From contig NC_085124.1 of NCBI RefSeq assembly GCF_030269925.1, forward strand, positions 13,330,001-13,394,000: a DNA stretch of 64,000 bases. The letters run 5' to 3'. A model generated the notes under the pieces. It was given only the letters and a program-made list of their open reading frames with translations, was not told the origin of the DNA and did no database searches. A program made the position numbers and the translations under genes. Positions 19,770 to 33,000 of this stretch are shown here, one piece after another (within the stretch, counting starts at the first letter, position 1; every line of letters starts with the position of its first letter). The stretch comes from Bombyx mori. Its lineage: Eukaryota; Arthropoda; Insecta; Lepidoptera; Bombycidae.

Positions 19770-21500
19770 GAACCATGTCGCGTATTTTAAAAGATGACTT
19801 AGGACTTGCAGCCTATAAGAGACGTACTGATCATTTCTTAACTGATAATTTAAAGGAGAATAGGGTGGTAAAATCGAAACAACTACTGAAGCGGTACGCA
19901 AAGGGAGGTCATAGAAAAATTTTGTTTACGGATGAGAAAATGTTTACAATTGAGCAACATTTTAACACACAAAATGACCGTATTTATGCTCAAGCTCTCA
20001 GAAAGCATCCCAATCAGTCGACAGAGTGCAACGTGGGCACTATCCGACTTCAGTGATGGTTTGGTGGCGTATTAACTATGAAGGAGTGACTGGGCCATAC
20101 TTTTGTGAAAAAGGTATCAAAACATCGGCACAAGTGTATCAAGATACCATTCTTGAGAAGGTAGTGAAGCCCCTTAACAACAAAATGTTCAATAATAAAG
20201 AATGGTCCTTCCAGCAAGACTCGGCGCCAGGTCATAAAGCTCGGTCTACGCAGTCTTGGTTGGAAACGAACGTTTCGGACTTCATCAGAGCTGAAGACTG
20301 GCCGTCGTCTAGTCCCGATCTTAATCCGCTGGATTATGATTTATGGTCAGTTTTAGAGAGTACGGCTTTTTTTTTTTTTTTTTTGGACAGGAGGAAATCG
20401 CCGGACTTCCGCCCTCCACTGGGGACGGCGGGTGGAGCATGTCGGAGTCGAACCGACTAAAACCTCCTGTCGCTCAACAACCAACGTCCAAACCTCACAT
20501 GAGACAGAACTCATGAAAAGGCAAAGGGGGGAAAGTGAAGTGTTTAGTGCGGAGCACATCTCTCCCATCACCCTCCCCCTCGGGACGCCGGACTGGCGGT
20601 CGTCGGCGCCACGACCACCAGCCCTCTCGGTCGGCAGGCTATCCGGAGCCCGCCTAGATGGCGCCGGTTAGAGTGAGCTATCCTACGGAATACCCCGCTG
20701 GGTCAGAACCAGCGTGGGTCGAGGATAGCCGGCCTTCCATCACCCGGATGCTCTTGTGTAAAACGCGTGCAGAGCAGCTTGCACGACGTCTTCTTAGGTC
20801 CCCCTCGCCGGTCCCCAGACCGACATATGAGGGGGACCCGAAACACTTAGAGGGCCAGGGCTTGGGCGAGATCCGCCTCCCTGGCCCCCGCTCGACGGCG
20901 GCGGGCTTGCGCGTCTCTAACGCGTCCCGCCGCCTCCTTCTGCGAGATGGTGCACTCGCAGAAGTCGAGCATCGCCTTCCACGACTCGTCGTCGCCGAGC
21001 ATCGATGCCACAACACTCGGCAACGACAAGTCGTTTCCTATTTTTGCGACGAGGACACGGCGCCACCCCTCCCATGCGGGGCAGGCGACGAGCGTATGCT
21101 CTGCCGTATCCAAGTCGCAATCACAATGGTGGCACTCTGCCGTCGGCTGGGCTCTGATCCGGTGCAGGAACTCACCGAAGCAACCATGCCCAGTGAGAAC
21201 CTGCGTGAGCCGGAAAGTGAGGCGTCCTCTGTCACGATTCACCCAATCCACAAGGACTGGGCGAATCGCCTCGACGGTCCTACGACCAGCCGAAGGATCG
21301 GCCAGCCGCCTGGACCATGATTCCAGCACGGAGAGAGTACGGCTTGCTCTAAAGGCCATGATAATTTGGAGTCCCTAAAATAATCCGTACGATTGGTAGT
21401 GAAAAATTTTCCCATGGAAAAAGTGCGTGCTTCTATTGATAACTGGCCTAAACGTTTAAAGGACTGTATTGCAGCCAATGGAGACCACTTCGAATAAGCT
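19770..21500 (+). pseudogene. Tc1/mariner-superfamily transposase, DD37D (maT/mori-like), disrupted
   Basis: Catalytic blocks are LFTDEKMF (first Asp), FQQDSAPGH (second Asp) and SPDLNPLDYDLW (third Asp). There are 37 residues between the second and third Asp, the DD37D signature of the maT/mori group of mariner-like elements. The DNA-binding N-terminus is missing (a Bm1 sits there). A frameshift lies near 20020, just before HYPTSVMVW. A 963-bp R1-type LINE is inserted at 20369-21331 right after DLWSVLEST. The frame resumes at 21346, contains one TAA at 21376, and ends in a natural stop near 21498. Dead copy. Confidence 0.85.
20369..21331 (-). mobile_element. R1-clade LINE (subfamily B), 5'-truncated insertion
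   Basis: Minus-sense, poly(A) as the T-run at 20369-20384. ORF2 C-terminus at 21331-20847 (SVLESWSRRLADP, LTGHGCFGEF, and CHHC...AEHTLVAC zinc finger), then 3' UTR. A 14-bp TSD AGAGAGTACGGCTT is at 20355-20368 and 21332-21345. It inserted into the transposase gene. The relative at 50588 is the same subfamily. Confidence 0.88.
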
Positions 21501-22028
21501 TTTTATACTTTAAATTGTTTTATATTTATGTATTAAAATAACACACGGTAAAAGTAATAAATGTTATTTGCCATAGATTTTTTTTTGTTTTCCTTTGTAA
21601 TAGTATTTATGGCCAGACTAAGTATATATAGATATCGTTGCATCCAATAATACTGAACCCGAGCCTCGGGAGAGGGCTAGATCCCCTGTTTGAAAAATAA
21701 GGTCTCCTGTTAACAGTCAAACATGTGACCCACGACCCATGGGTTGTTCAACATCATACGATAATTCATTTCATTTATTCAGTAGTCAAGTAAGTTTCAT
21801 TGTTTACAAATAACATAGTTTCTTGGAACTTACATACAGTATGGGTTAAAAATTATCACCTTTCCTAGTATTTTGTGCGAGGTGAAAATATAGATGTACA
21901 CGATGACGTAAAAAACTTATACTTTCACTACTTTCTTTATTTATACATGACTATTGTACGGTACTTTGTTTATTTACAAATTTTCAGGGTTCCAAAACTT
22001 TTATTTTTGTTGTGGCGCCACGGATATT
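21501..22028. other. Intergenic, no feature seen
   Basis: AT-rich; the first part is probably the 3' flank of the DD37D element, whose inverted repeat I could not identify. Confidence 0.4.
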
Positions 22029-22290
22029 GCTGGTGGTATAGCGTGCTATGAGTCCTTACGGGTAGATACCACCACCCTGCCTACTTCTGCGCGGAAAGCA
22101 GTAATGCGTTTCGTGAAGCAGTAATGCGTTTGAAGAGCGGGGTGGCCGTTATGCTATGAATCTGACACTTAGAACTCATGTTTCAAGCTGGGTGGCGGCA
22201 TTTACATTATTGATGTCTATGGGCTCCTATACTCACTTAACACTACGTGGGCCGTGAGCCCGTCCACCCATCTAAGCAATATATTAAAAA
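22029..22290 (+). mobile_element. Bm1 SINE body with internal duplication
   Basis: Diverged Bm1 without head. The block AGCAGTAATGCGTTTCGTGA is followed by a second AGCAGTAATGCGTTT: a 20-bp tandem duplication not seen in the other copies. Confidence 0.8.
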
Positions 22291-22404
22291 AAAGCAATGA
22301 GCAATAAAACAATTTCTCCATAAATTTGTGGGGATTCTGGAAACTTCTACAAAATTTCATTAAGTGCCTGAAACGATACGTCCAGTATTTTCTTCAATTA
22401 CTGC

Positions 22405-22712
22405 AGTTTCTGCAGCTCTAGCGCTAGAAGCACGCTTAGGGACTGTGGTAATAAATAGTACCGTAGAGTTTTATGTGCAACTTAACCCACACATCAGCCA
22501 CATCACGCTTAGTTTCTCCCCGGATATTCTCGGCAGATCGCGATTGCGACCCGGTAGTAGATGCATTAGTGAAGCGCCTGCCCTTGAGTTGCTAGATCTG
22601 GTTCAGAGGCGCTCGGGCAACTGTAGTCCCACCCCTTCTGGCTGATCCCGTGCTCGCCCACCAGTCCACGTGAAACTGGAAAAGCCTCTGGGTCACCAGT
22701 AATTCTTTGTGG
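22405..22712 (+). mobile_element. Jockey LINE 3'-end fragment
   Basis: Diverged copy of the end of jockey ORF2 and 3' UTR at 11630-11950, in opposite orientation, ending GTGAAACTGGAAAAGCCTCTGG...CACCAGTAATT. Confidence 0.75.
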
Positions 22713-22948
22713 CGGTAGTTATCATACAACACGACATTTTCAAGATAAGCTTGCTGAAATACTCGTAGAAGTTCTGACCAACTTTCGGACCGTCGGTCTA
22801 CCGAGCAATATCACCCGATCGGTGGAAGATCTTCCCTTTGTCGTTAAACCTCCTAAATTGTTGACCTGCGCCGAAACAATTATAGCCTTCAGACATCATC
22901 ATCAGCGCGTCAAGAATTTCGACTACCATAGTTCCCGCAGTTTTTTAT

Positions 22949-23388
22949 GAAGTCGTCGTGGCCTAACGGATAAGACGTCCGGTTCATTCGCGTTGAGCGA
23001 TGCACCGGTGTTCGAATCTCAGGCGGGTACCAATTTTTCTAATGAAATACGTACTCAATAAATGTTCACGATTGACTTCCACAGTGAAGGAATAAATCGT
23101 GTAATAAAAATTAAACCTACAAAATTATAATTTGCGTGATTACTGGTGGTAGGACCTCTTGTGAGTCCGCGCGGGTGGGTACCACCACCCTGCCTATTTC
23201 TGCTGTGAAGCAGTAATGCGTTTCGGTTTGAAGGGTGTGGCAGTCGTTGTAACTATTCCTAAGACCTTAGAACTTATATCTCAAGGTGAGTGGCGCATTT
23301 ACGTTGTGGATGTCTATGGGCTCCAGTAACCACTTATACCAGGTGGGCTGTAAGCTCGTCCACCCATCTAAGCAAAAAATAAAAAAAA
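22949..23388 (+). mobile_element. Bm1 SINE, full length
   Basis: tRNA-like head with GTGGCCTAACGGATAAG and GTGTTCGAATCTC, complete body, A-rich tail. Confidence 0.9.
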
Positions 23389-23880
23389 GGAAGATTCTGA
23401 TTTAACATCTCAATGTGATTTGTGGTCCTCACAAATGTCGTCTTATTATGGACTAAAGATGCCTATAAATTAAATATTGGCATTTACTTAACCCTTTATA
23501 TTTCACGGGATTTTTTCCATTTCTTTAATTTCACAGTTTCTAATATTTTATATTCATCATCGGCAATCACTCATAAGTTCATCTGTTTGAAATTGTCTAC
23601 ATATACATAATTATAAGTATACATGTCTTCATATACATATAGCGGTAGCTATTGTAGAAGAGCAGATATTTCATAGATGCTTGAATCGCACTAACGACAT
23701 TATCAAAACAAGATTGCATTTAAAAAGCTTCGAAGAATAACATTTGAACAATGGGCTAACAAAGCAATCTCATCCGATCAGTGGAAGATCTTCCTTTTCT
23801 CGTTATAAAGACATTTACCAAAATTACAATAAATTACAAAATGAAACGCTACTGTATTTTCATTGTGAATCGACAATGTT
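23389..23880. other. Intergenic, downstream of tetraspanin
   Basis: No feature supported; AT-rich with short chance frames. Confidence 0.4.
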
Positions 23881-23886
23881 TTTATT
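23881..23886 (-). terminator. Polyadenylation signal AATAAA for tetraspanin
   Basis: AATAAA on the minus strand, 64 nt after the stop codon. It is the first such hexamer downstream. Confidence 0.55.
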
Positions 23887-23949
23887 TAAAAAGATTAGAA
23901 TCAGTACTATATTAATTATAGGTTTAGTACTAGGTAACTTAAACTAAGA

Positions 23950-24021
23950 TTAATAGCGCGACCTCCTCATTTTGTTGCGGGCGTGGTTCGCGAGGCACAG
24001 AGCGAAGATGACGGCCACCAA
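23950..24021 (-). CDS. Tetraspanin exon 5 (terminal)
   Basis: Acceptor ACTTTCAG|TTGGTG; encodes the end of TM4 and the basic tail NKMRRSRY, then TAA. Confidence 0.88.
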   Translation of the reverse strand: MVAVIFALCLANHARNKMRRSRY

Positions 24022-27000
24022 CTGAAAGTTAAACAGAAGTTAAGTTAAAATAACAGACAAGCTAACTTAAACTCAGTTAAAAAAAATAAACAAATTTTTC
24101 TTAGGTGGGTGGACGACCTCACGGCCCTCCTGGTGTTAAGCGGTTACCGGAGCCCATTGACATCTACAACGTAAATGCCGCCACCTACCTTGAGATATAA
24201 GTTCTGAGGTCTCAGTATAGTTACAACGGCTTCCCCACTCTTCAAACCGAAACACATTTCTGCTTCACGGCAGAAATAGGCTGGGCGGTGGAAATAGGTG
24301 GTACCGATCCGTGTGGACTCACAAGAAGTCCTACCATCAGTAATTACGCAAATTATAATTTTGCGGGTTTGATTTTTACTACACTATATTATTCCTTCCC
24401 CGTTGAAGTACGTATTTCATTAGAAAAATTAGTACTAGCCAGCGAGGTTCGAATACCGGTGCATCGCTGGATACGAATGCATCGGACGTCTTATCCTTTA
24501 GGCCACGACGACTTCGTAATATTAATAATAATTCTTCGAATAATTCAGAGAAACTTGGTGTCATGCACTCGGAAAGTGAGAGAGACGGACGACAGAGCAG
24601 ATAATGGTGCGGCTAACCCCCCTTCAAACCGAAACGAATCGCTTCTTCACGGCAGAAATAGGCAGTAAATTATGTATTTGATGTAAGAAGAACTTGCTTG
24701 CAAGAAAAATACGAGGTCAATGTATTGTCCGATCTATATTTAGTTTTACGATGTGAATATGTGCTTTGTAATGTAATTTGTAATAACCAATAACCTAACT
24801 TCTCAATCATGTATACTTCTGATTGGCATTTTTAATTCAATTGCCAATCATTAATCAATGCCTCATCAATGCCTCATAATATTTAGTACGAAAACTTCAG
24901 AGTTGGTGGCCGATGCACTGCAAGAGCAGTGCACCACCAGCACTCAATACGCGGACCCCGAACACACCGAGGCAGTCGACAGGGAGGTCGAGCGCAGAGT
25001 TTCCCTGCCACCCTCGGACGCGTTACCCCCCATTACCTCTGACGAAGTTAGAGAAGTAATAGATAACCTTCAACCTAAGAAGGCACCCGGCTCCGACGGC
25101 ATCCGCAACCGCGCGTTAAAACTCTTACCAGTCCAACTGATAACAATGTTGGCTACCATCTTAAATGCCGCTATGACGCACTGCATCTTTCCGGCGGTAT
25201 GGAAAGAAGCGGACGTTATCGGTATACACAAGCCGGGCAAACCGAATAATGAAACCGCTAGTTACCGTCCGATTAGTCTCCTCCCAGCGATAGGCAAAAT
25301 TTACGAACGGCTCCTTCGGAAACGCCTCTGGGACTTCGTTACCGCGAATAAAATTCTAATAGACGAGCAGTTTGGATTCCGCGCCAAACACTCGTGCGTA
25401 CAACAAGTGCACCGCCTGACGGAGCACATCTTAATAGGGCTAAATAGGCGTAAACAAATCCCGACCGGCGCCCTCTTCTTCGATGTAGCGAAGGCGTTCG
25501 ACAAAGTCTGGCACAACGGTTTGATCTACAAACTGTACAACATGAGAGTGCCAGACAGACTCGTGCTCATCATACGAGACTTCTTGTCGACCGTTCGTTT
25601 CGATATCGAGTAGAGGGAACTCGTTCTCGTCCCCGTCATCTGACTGCCGGAGTTCCGCAAGGCTCCGCACTCTCCCCGTTACTATTTAGTTTGTATATCA
25701 ACGATATACCCCGGTCTCCGGAGACCCATCTAGCGCTCTTTGCCGATGACACGGCTATCTACTACTCGTGTAGGAAGATGTCGTTGCTCCATCGGCGACT
25801 CCAGATCGCAGTAACCACCATGGGACAGTGGTTCCGGAAGTGGCGAATAGACATCAACCCCACTAAAAGCACAGCGGTGCTATTCAAAAGGGGTCGCCCT
25901 CCGAATACCACTTCGAGCACCCCACTCCCCAATAGGCGCGTAAACACCTCCGCCGTTAGCCCCATCACTCTCTTTGACCAGCCCATACCGTGGGCCCCGA
26001 AAGTCAAATACCTAGGCGTCACCCTCGACAGAGGGATGACATTCCGTCCCCACGTAAAAACGGTACGCGATCGCGCCGCGTTTATACTAGGACGACTCTA
26101 CCCAATGCTTTGTAGACGAAGCAAACTGTCCCTCCGTAACAAGGTAACCCTCTACAAAACTTGCATACGCCCCGTCATGACGTATGCAAGCGTAGTGTTC
26201 GCTCACGCGGCCCGCACCAACTTGAAACCCCTTCAGGTTATACAATTCCGATTCTGCAGGATAGCCGTCCGAGCACCATGGTTCCAGAGGAACGTGGACC
26301 TCCACGATGACCTGGAGCTCGACCCCGTCAGTAAGTATCTACAGTCGGCATCGCTGCGCCACTTTGAGAAGACGGCACGACATGAGAACCCTCTTGTCGT
26401 GGCCGCCGGAAACTACATACCCGATCCTGTAGACCGATTGGTAAACCGTCGACGTCGCCCAAAGCACGTCATCACGGATCCTCCTGATCCATTAACGGTG
26501 CTTTTAGGCAATACAAGCACCGGTCACCTTCCTCGTCGAACCCGTCGCTTGCGACGAAGGGCTCGACGAGCGAATTAACCCACAGACACAGCCCACTGAG
26601 TTTCTTGCCGGATCTTCTCAGTGGGTCGCGCTTTCGATCCGGTGGTAGATTCTGCGAAGCACTGCTCTTGCTAGGGCGGTGTTAGCAATTCTCCGGTTTG
26701 AGCCCCGCGAGCTCACCTACACAAGCTAGGGTACGCTGAAATAGCCTCTCAAGGCTATCAGAATAGGAGGAAAAAAAAAAAAAAAATAACGAAAACTTGC
26801 AATAATAAAATGAGTACAAGAAACGGAATTCAAACCCGCGTATGATTTATTCCGATAACTTTGAGATAAGCGTCGAATATCAAACAGGGTTATCTCTATA
26901 TATACATATATAATAATTTATATCTTATTTTGATACGAAGATATCGAATTATTTTAGGACGCTTTAAAAATTCACACAAAAGCAAAAAAATATCAGACAA

Positions 27001-30000
27001 AAATTAGACATATCATAAACTGAATAACTGATTTTTTACTGAACAACGGACTTTTTCTCGTAGCATAGACGAGTGAACGAGCTCACAGCTCACCTAGCGT
27101 TAAGGGAGGGTTGGTTGTCGAAGCCCACAGACATCAATGCTCATGATTTTGTATATTATTTATGTTTGGAATTATGTAAAAGAGTTTTTTTTATCTAGTC
27201 AATTACGAAACAAATGAAGAATATGTTTGTATATAAAATTAATTTTGTATCTAATCAATTATCATGTCCGAACACTATTTATCAATATGCCAGTTTAAAT
27301 AAAGTAAAAATTACAGAAAGTGAATATGTTGTGGCGAAATATAAAACAAAACAAATGTCTAGTACAAATACATGTTGTGAGAGAGAGTCAGAGAGCATTC
27401 TTTTCTTTTCTTTTTTCTATTAGATAGGTTAGGTTAGGTTCACATTCCTTGGGCCCGCGATCTGCTCTCAACACCTGCAGATCGTTAAGTCTCACATACC
27501 CCGCGCGCCCCCTAGGCGCGGGGACCTCGTAGGAGGTTCGGCCCTCTACCCGAAAAAAAAAAAAAGGTTCACATTGGCATGGTAAGCCAATGTGATTGGC
27601 TTACCATGGGATATAAGCATCGCATTTTTTTTTTATTGCTTAGATGGATCGACGAGCTCACAGCCCACCTGGTGTTAAGTGGTTACTGGAGCCCATAGAC
27701 ATCTACAACGTAAATGCGCCACCCACCTTGAGATATAAGTTCTAAGGTCTCAGTATAGTTACAACGGCTGCCCCGCCCTTCAAACCGAAACGCATTACTG
27801 CTTCACGGCAGAAATAGGCAGGGCGGTGGTACCTACCCGTTCGGACTCACAAGAGATCCTACCACCAGTACACCAAAAAAATAAAGAATGCGATACATTA
27901 AATACAAAAAAAAGTACAATTGGCAGTCTTATCGCTAAGAGCGATCTCTTCCATCACAACCATCAGGTGGACAAGAATCAATTGGAACCGAACTGCACTT
28001 ACTTCAATGGCGGCGATCACGATGGCGACAGAGCCGATAGCAACGCCATAGTTATTGAAGAGTGCCTGCAGGACTTCGGTGCAGCCGGCGTACGCGTTGA
28101 TTACCGTACAGGGGGTCGTCGAGCAGCACGTTATGGGCAGGGTCAAGGATAGGTACGAGCCCGGACCCGTTGGACCACAGCAGCTGAACTGAAATCAGAG
28201 AACATTTCGGCTATTAAGCTATTGCATAGATTTTATCGCGGGCTTTGAGCGCGGCGACCGAATCAAGAAATTCCGTAACGAAAACAACCTAACACCTCTC
28301 CGCCTACCATGTAGCTCGCGTTCAACACATTCACACGTTACACTTGTGTAGTGTTTGTGAATAAGCGCGCGGCGTGACGTCGCACTGCATGCGCATCATG
28401 AAAAGTCTGCCCATCTCTCTCTCGCGCGGCTTAGCTTATGAGTGTGAAGGGCACACTTAATGTTTTGCTTTTGTTAATGTTTATAAATATAGCGTGGTGT
28501 TATTTTATTATTATTTTAATATTAAATTATTATTGTTAGTTATAATTGTATAAATTTATAAAAAATGCTATGCAATAACTTTACTGCGGCAGGCCCCGAG
28601 TGCCAAACGAGTTTTTTTTTCTTTAATAAAGTCGTTGGTCTTGCTAATGGCTATGAAGTAGTAGAATTAGTCCGTAGCGTTTATTCCGTTGCTGATCTTA
28701 TCTCTAAGATTTTTTTAATGCCCTTGTAGGCAGACGAGGTCCCAGGCCCACCTGATGGTGAGTGGTTACCGTCGCCCATAGATTACAGTAATGCCGGGGA
28801 CAGAGCCAGCGGTAGGCAGCGGCTTGGCTCTGCCCTTGGCATTGCTGAAGTCCATGGGCGACGGTAACCACTCACCATCAGGTGGGCCGTATGCTCGTCT
28901 GCCTACAAAGGCAATAAAAAAAAATGCCAAGCCGCTGCCAACCGTTAAGTACTCTCCACAAGCCTCGTTTTAAGAAGGGACATCTTATAGCGCTCCGGAA
29001 AACCGCGGAGGAGAGCTCATTCCAAAAACCGGATGGTGCGTGGCAAAGAATCCTTTTTTTATGATTGAGGAATTACTGGTGTCCCGGAGTGCTTTCGAAT
29101 TTCACCAGGACAGATAGGCGAGCAAGAGCTCATCCCGGAGGGGTCTAAGAATCCACTGAAGAACAACAGCCAGACAACCAATTTACACATTGTTATTTTG
29201 TATTTGTTACAAATTGGTTGTCTGTTATCGGTTTATAAGACGTTATCACGTAAAAAAGAAACCTTATCATTGTGTTGTTCGGAAATAGTTATTTGTGCAA
29301 CAAGACAGCAGTTGTTTTTTGTTTCGAGTGCTGATTTTGAGTCCCGAGCAAGCGAATGATTCTATGATTTGAATCCTGAGCGTAGTGACTCGTAGTGAGT
29401 CGAGCGTAGACTAAACAGCACGAGATGCAAAAAACTTTGCTCTCGTATAGCACACATAACTTTTCACCTCAGCAGTGAGAAAACGTATTACTTAGAAGAC
29501 ATAGAAATGAACAGGAATAGACAGAAATAACTAATAAAAAAACGTAATTTCTTTATTACAAATATCTTTAAATTTTAGGGTATTACGCGTGTCCGAATGT
29601 GTTTTCTTTGAGGTCTAATTTCAAAATCGAATTTCGAAGGGGTTTGTTTTTTTCACTCGTTTTTTTATATGCATGTGAAAGAGACGGCACAGTAAAATTC
29701 GAATGTTTGACATTTATGGCTGAACAATGTCAATTCGTGACGCTGAAGATTGAAAAATTAAAAAAGCTACTTTGACCCACGCTCGAATCAAAATCGCGTT
29801 TTGTTCACTGTTGTCTCGCAGCAAAAGCGGCATGTTTGAGCTGCTGACGTGAAAATATATTTTTAACACGTTAACTGCGGGTATACTTTTAAAGGACTTT
29901 CAGCCGGTGCGTATGAGGACTTTTAGAAGCAACATTCGACTTCTTTACAGTGCGTATGAGACCTGATAGGCCTTACTAAAGTCGCTTTTTTATATGCCCA

Positions 30001-33000
30001 CACCTTTAGTAATTTGGAAACTGGTGGTAGGACCTCTTGTGAGTCCGCACGGATGGGTACCACCACTCTGCCTATTTGTGCCGTGAAGCAGTAATGCGTT
30101 TCAGTTTGAAGGGTGGGGCAGCCGTTGTAACTTACTTGAGACCTTAGAACTTATACGTTGTGGATGTCTATGGGCTCCAGTAACCACTTAACACCAGGTG
30201 GGCTGTGAGTTCGTCCACTCATCTAAAAAAAAAAAATATAGTCTCTTTTCGCATCGAGCGAAAGAATGCGGTTTTCACTGCCGCACCAAGACATAGGTCG
30301 TGTGTGGGGGTTTTTAAGCCGCGTTACGCGACTAAGGTGGTGATTTTAATTTCCTTGTCTGTAGACGATTATGTTGGGATTCACATTGTACATTTAACAT
30401 ACGTTCCATTACTGTTGTCATTGATTGATCAGAGACACAAAAACTCCAATTAACTTCAAGGCAAGAATCATTTCGCCAAGTTTTATAATTGATTTTAACC
30501 CATCGAATCTCGGTAAGTGTGGTTATCCTTAAATATCATCCGTCTTCGGATTCTAGTCGCGTATTACACGTCTCATTTTAATCGTGTAAATGTATCAGAA
30601 ATATACCGTGAACTGCTAAAAGAACAGCCCCAAAGTGACCTATGAAGCACGTATGTAAACAAAAAGTCTAAAATAAAATGTAAAATTTTTACATTTAGAA
30701 TTGAAGATGAAGATCATTTGTATGTACTATGTGTAACACTTTCTTACTCTATGCTCGATGACATGGAACGTATCTTGGTCTTGCTGGAAGGTCTTGTTCA
30801 TCCAGTTCGGGATAGCAGCAACTACTCCGTCGAGATTCACAAACACCATTACGCCCAAGGTCAGTTTCAGTGCCATCAACACCAGCATGAAGATCGCGTA
30901 CTGTGTATAGAAAAAAAAATGTATTGTGTAAACCCGCATGTTTTACTGCTTTACTGGTGGTAGGACCTCTTGTGAGTCCGTACGGGTAGGTACCACCACC
31001 CCGCCTATTTCTGCCGTGAAGCAGTAATGCGTTTCGGTTTGAAGGGCGGGGCAGCCGTTGTAACTATACTGAGACCTTAGAACTTATATCTCAAGGTGGG
31101 TGGCGCATTTACGTTGTAGACGTCTATAGACTCCAGTAACTTAGCACCAGGTGGGCTGTGAGCTCGTTCACCCATCTAAGCAATAAATAAAAAGGTGAAG
31201 GTACCACCATCTAGCCTATTTCTTGCAAGTCCGTTCCGGTTGCAAGTCTGCGACAGCCGTGGTACTTCAGAGCTTGGACCTAGAAATCACGTCTCAAGCT
31301 GGGTGACCCCATTAGCTTTGGTTGTGTCCATGGACTTCGGTAACCACCAGTTGAGTCAAAAGCGCATTCAATCATCGAAGCTACAAAAGTAATGTAGTTT
31401 AAGATTGAGAATACTAAGCAAGAAACTCAGGCGTTCTTGTTTTTAAAGTTAGTAAGTATTACTTATAATCTATGTTGATAACTTAAAAACCTAACACAAT
31501 ACTGTCCGACTATTTATTATAATTTTTTTTGAGTCTTTCCCAAGTATCTGCTGCAAAGGTTACGAGTGTTATCTAACATTTATAGATTTATTTTGTTCAT
31601 ACACTCATAATATAAGTACTAAAGTATTTTTTTTATTGTCATATGGCTTATCAAATACTTTAATCGTCAAAGAAAACATGTACACTTCAGTTTCAAAGAA
31701 TTCGTGTCGTATGTACGGATATCTAGTTACAAATTCGTAAATGTATCCAAACATCCGGTTTTGACATGACGCTTAGCACGAAGGATCGTCGACATAATAT
31801 TAAGCTAAATCTGTAACATATTAAAATTTGATACATCATATTTTTTTGTTATCTTCAATGTAACAAATTACATTTTTAGCTTTAAAAAGTATAGTTAATA
31901 CACTTATTGATTATACTGAAAACACACTTCCAATAAGAGATAAATTCATTTTTAAATAAAGAATAACTTTTGTAAAGCTATTATTTACTGTTCAATGACA
32001 GAAGACAAATAGAATATTCAATAAAATCTGTTAAAGAAAACTATTTATCCTTACCATATTAAATAAAAGTATATATACATATTTGTATAATGTATTTATA
32101 ATATAAAGTAAGTAGGATATCTATCTATATATACTGTTTTGTATCTTGTAATATGTATATATTATTATATTATGTAATGTTTACTGTATGCACTAGGTTT
32201 GTGTTCCTAATTCTTCTTTCCTATTGCGGGCCTACTGGAAGAGATTTCAACATGAAATAAGTAGTGCCCTTGTACTCTGTATCCTTATTGCCGTGTTTCT
32301 TCTAACAACTGTGTGTACAAAATATATTAAATAAAAAATAAAAATAAAACTCAATAGCTCACGGTGACAAGCATGCAGTTGCTCTCCCTGATGGCACCGC
32401 AGCATCCGAAGAACGCAATAACGAATGCGATGCCTCCAACAATCATACAGGCCACCGGCGCTACCCTGAAGCTGGTCTCTGACAGAACGGTCTCTATGTC
32501 AGCGAATTGTAAATGAACCGCCAATCCGAGGCCCAGCAGAGCGAGACCTGCCAACTGAAATCAATGAATTTTATCTCATTAAAACACGTATAAGTAGCCT
32601 CTGGTTAGAGCCCCGTGAGCTCATCTACTTGTCAGGTTACGCTTGTGATGTTATGCCCCTCACACTATTACCCAAGTCATTTAACAATTTTTATAAACAC
32701 ATAATGTACTCTAACCCTTAGTTCTTCTAAATCATTCTTACTATATAACATACTTATTTCCTTATGTTACTAAATCATTTTCATATTGTTTACTTTACAT
32801 CAAATCTTCATTTGCGATTAGAACATTAGTTAATAATATCCTTTTTGAAAGTGGCAAATAACACTTGGTGTTGGGTCCAAAAAGAAAAAAATAAATAAAT
32901 AATAATATCCTGTCATTTACTAATTGTGTCGTTATGGATCCTAAATATTACCAATAAGGTTCATAGTCTAAATGACTCATTTACTAATCGTTTAGTAATT

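Noticed and set aside
28176..28188. Alternative acceptor (second CAG, 5 nt downstream) for tetraspanin exon 4
   Set aside because: It would shift the frame and lose the CCG motif; the first CAG keeps phase 0.
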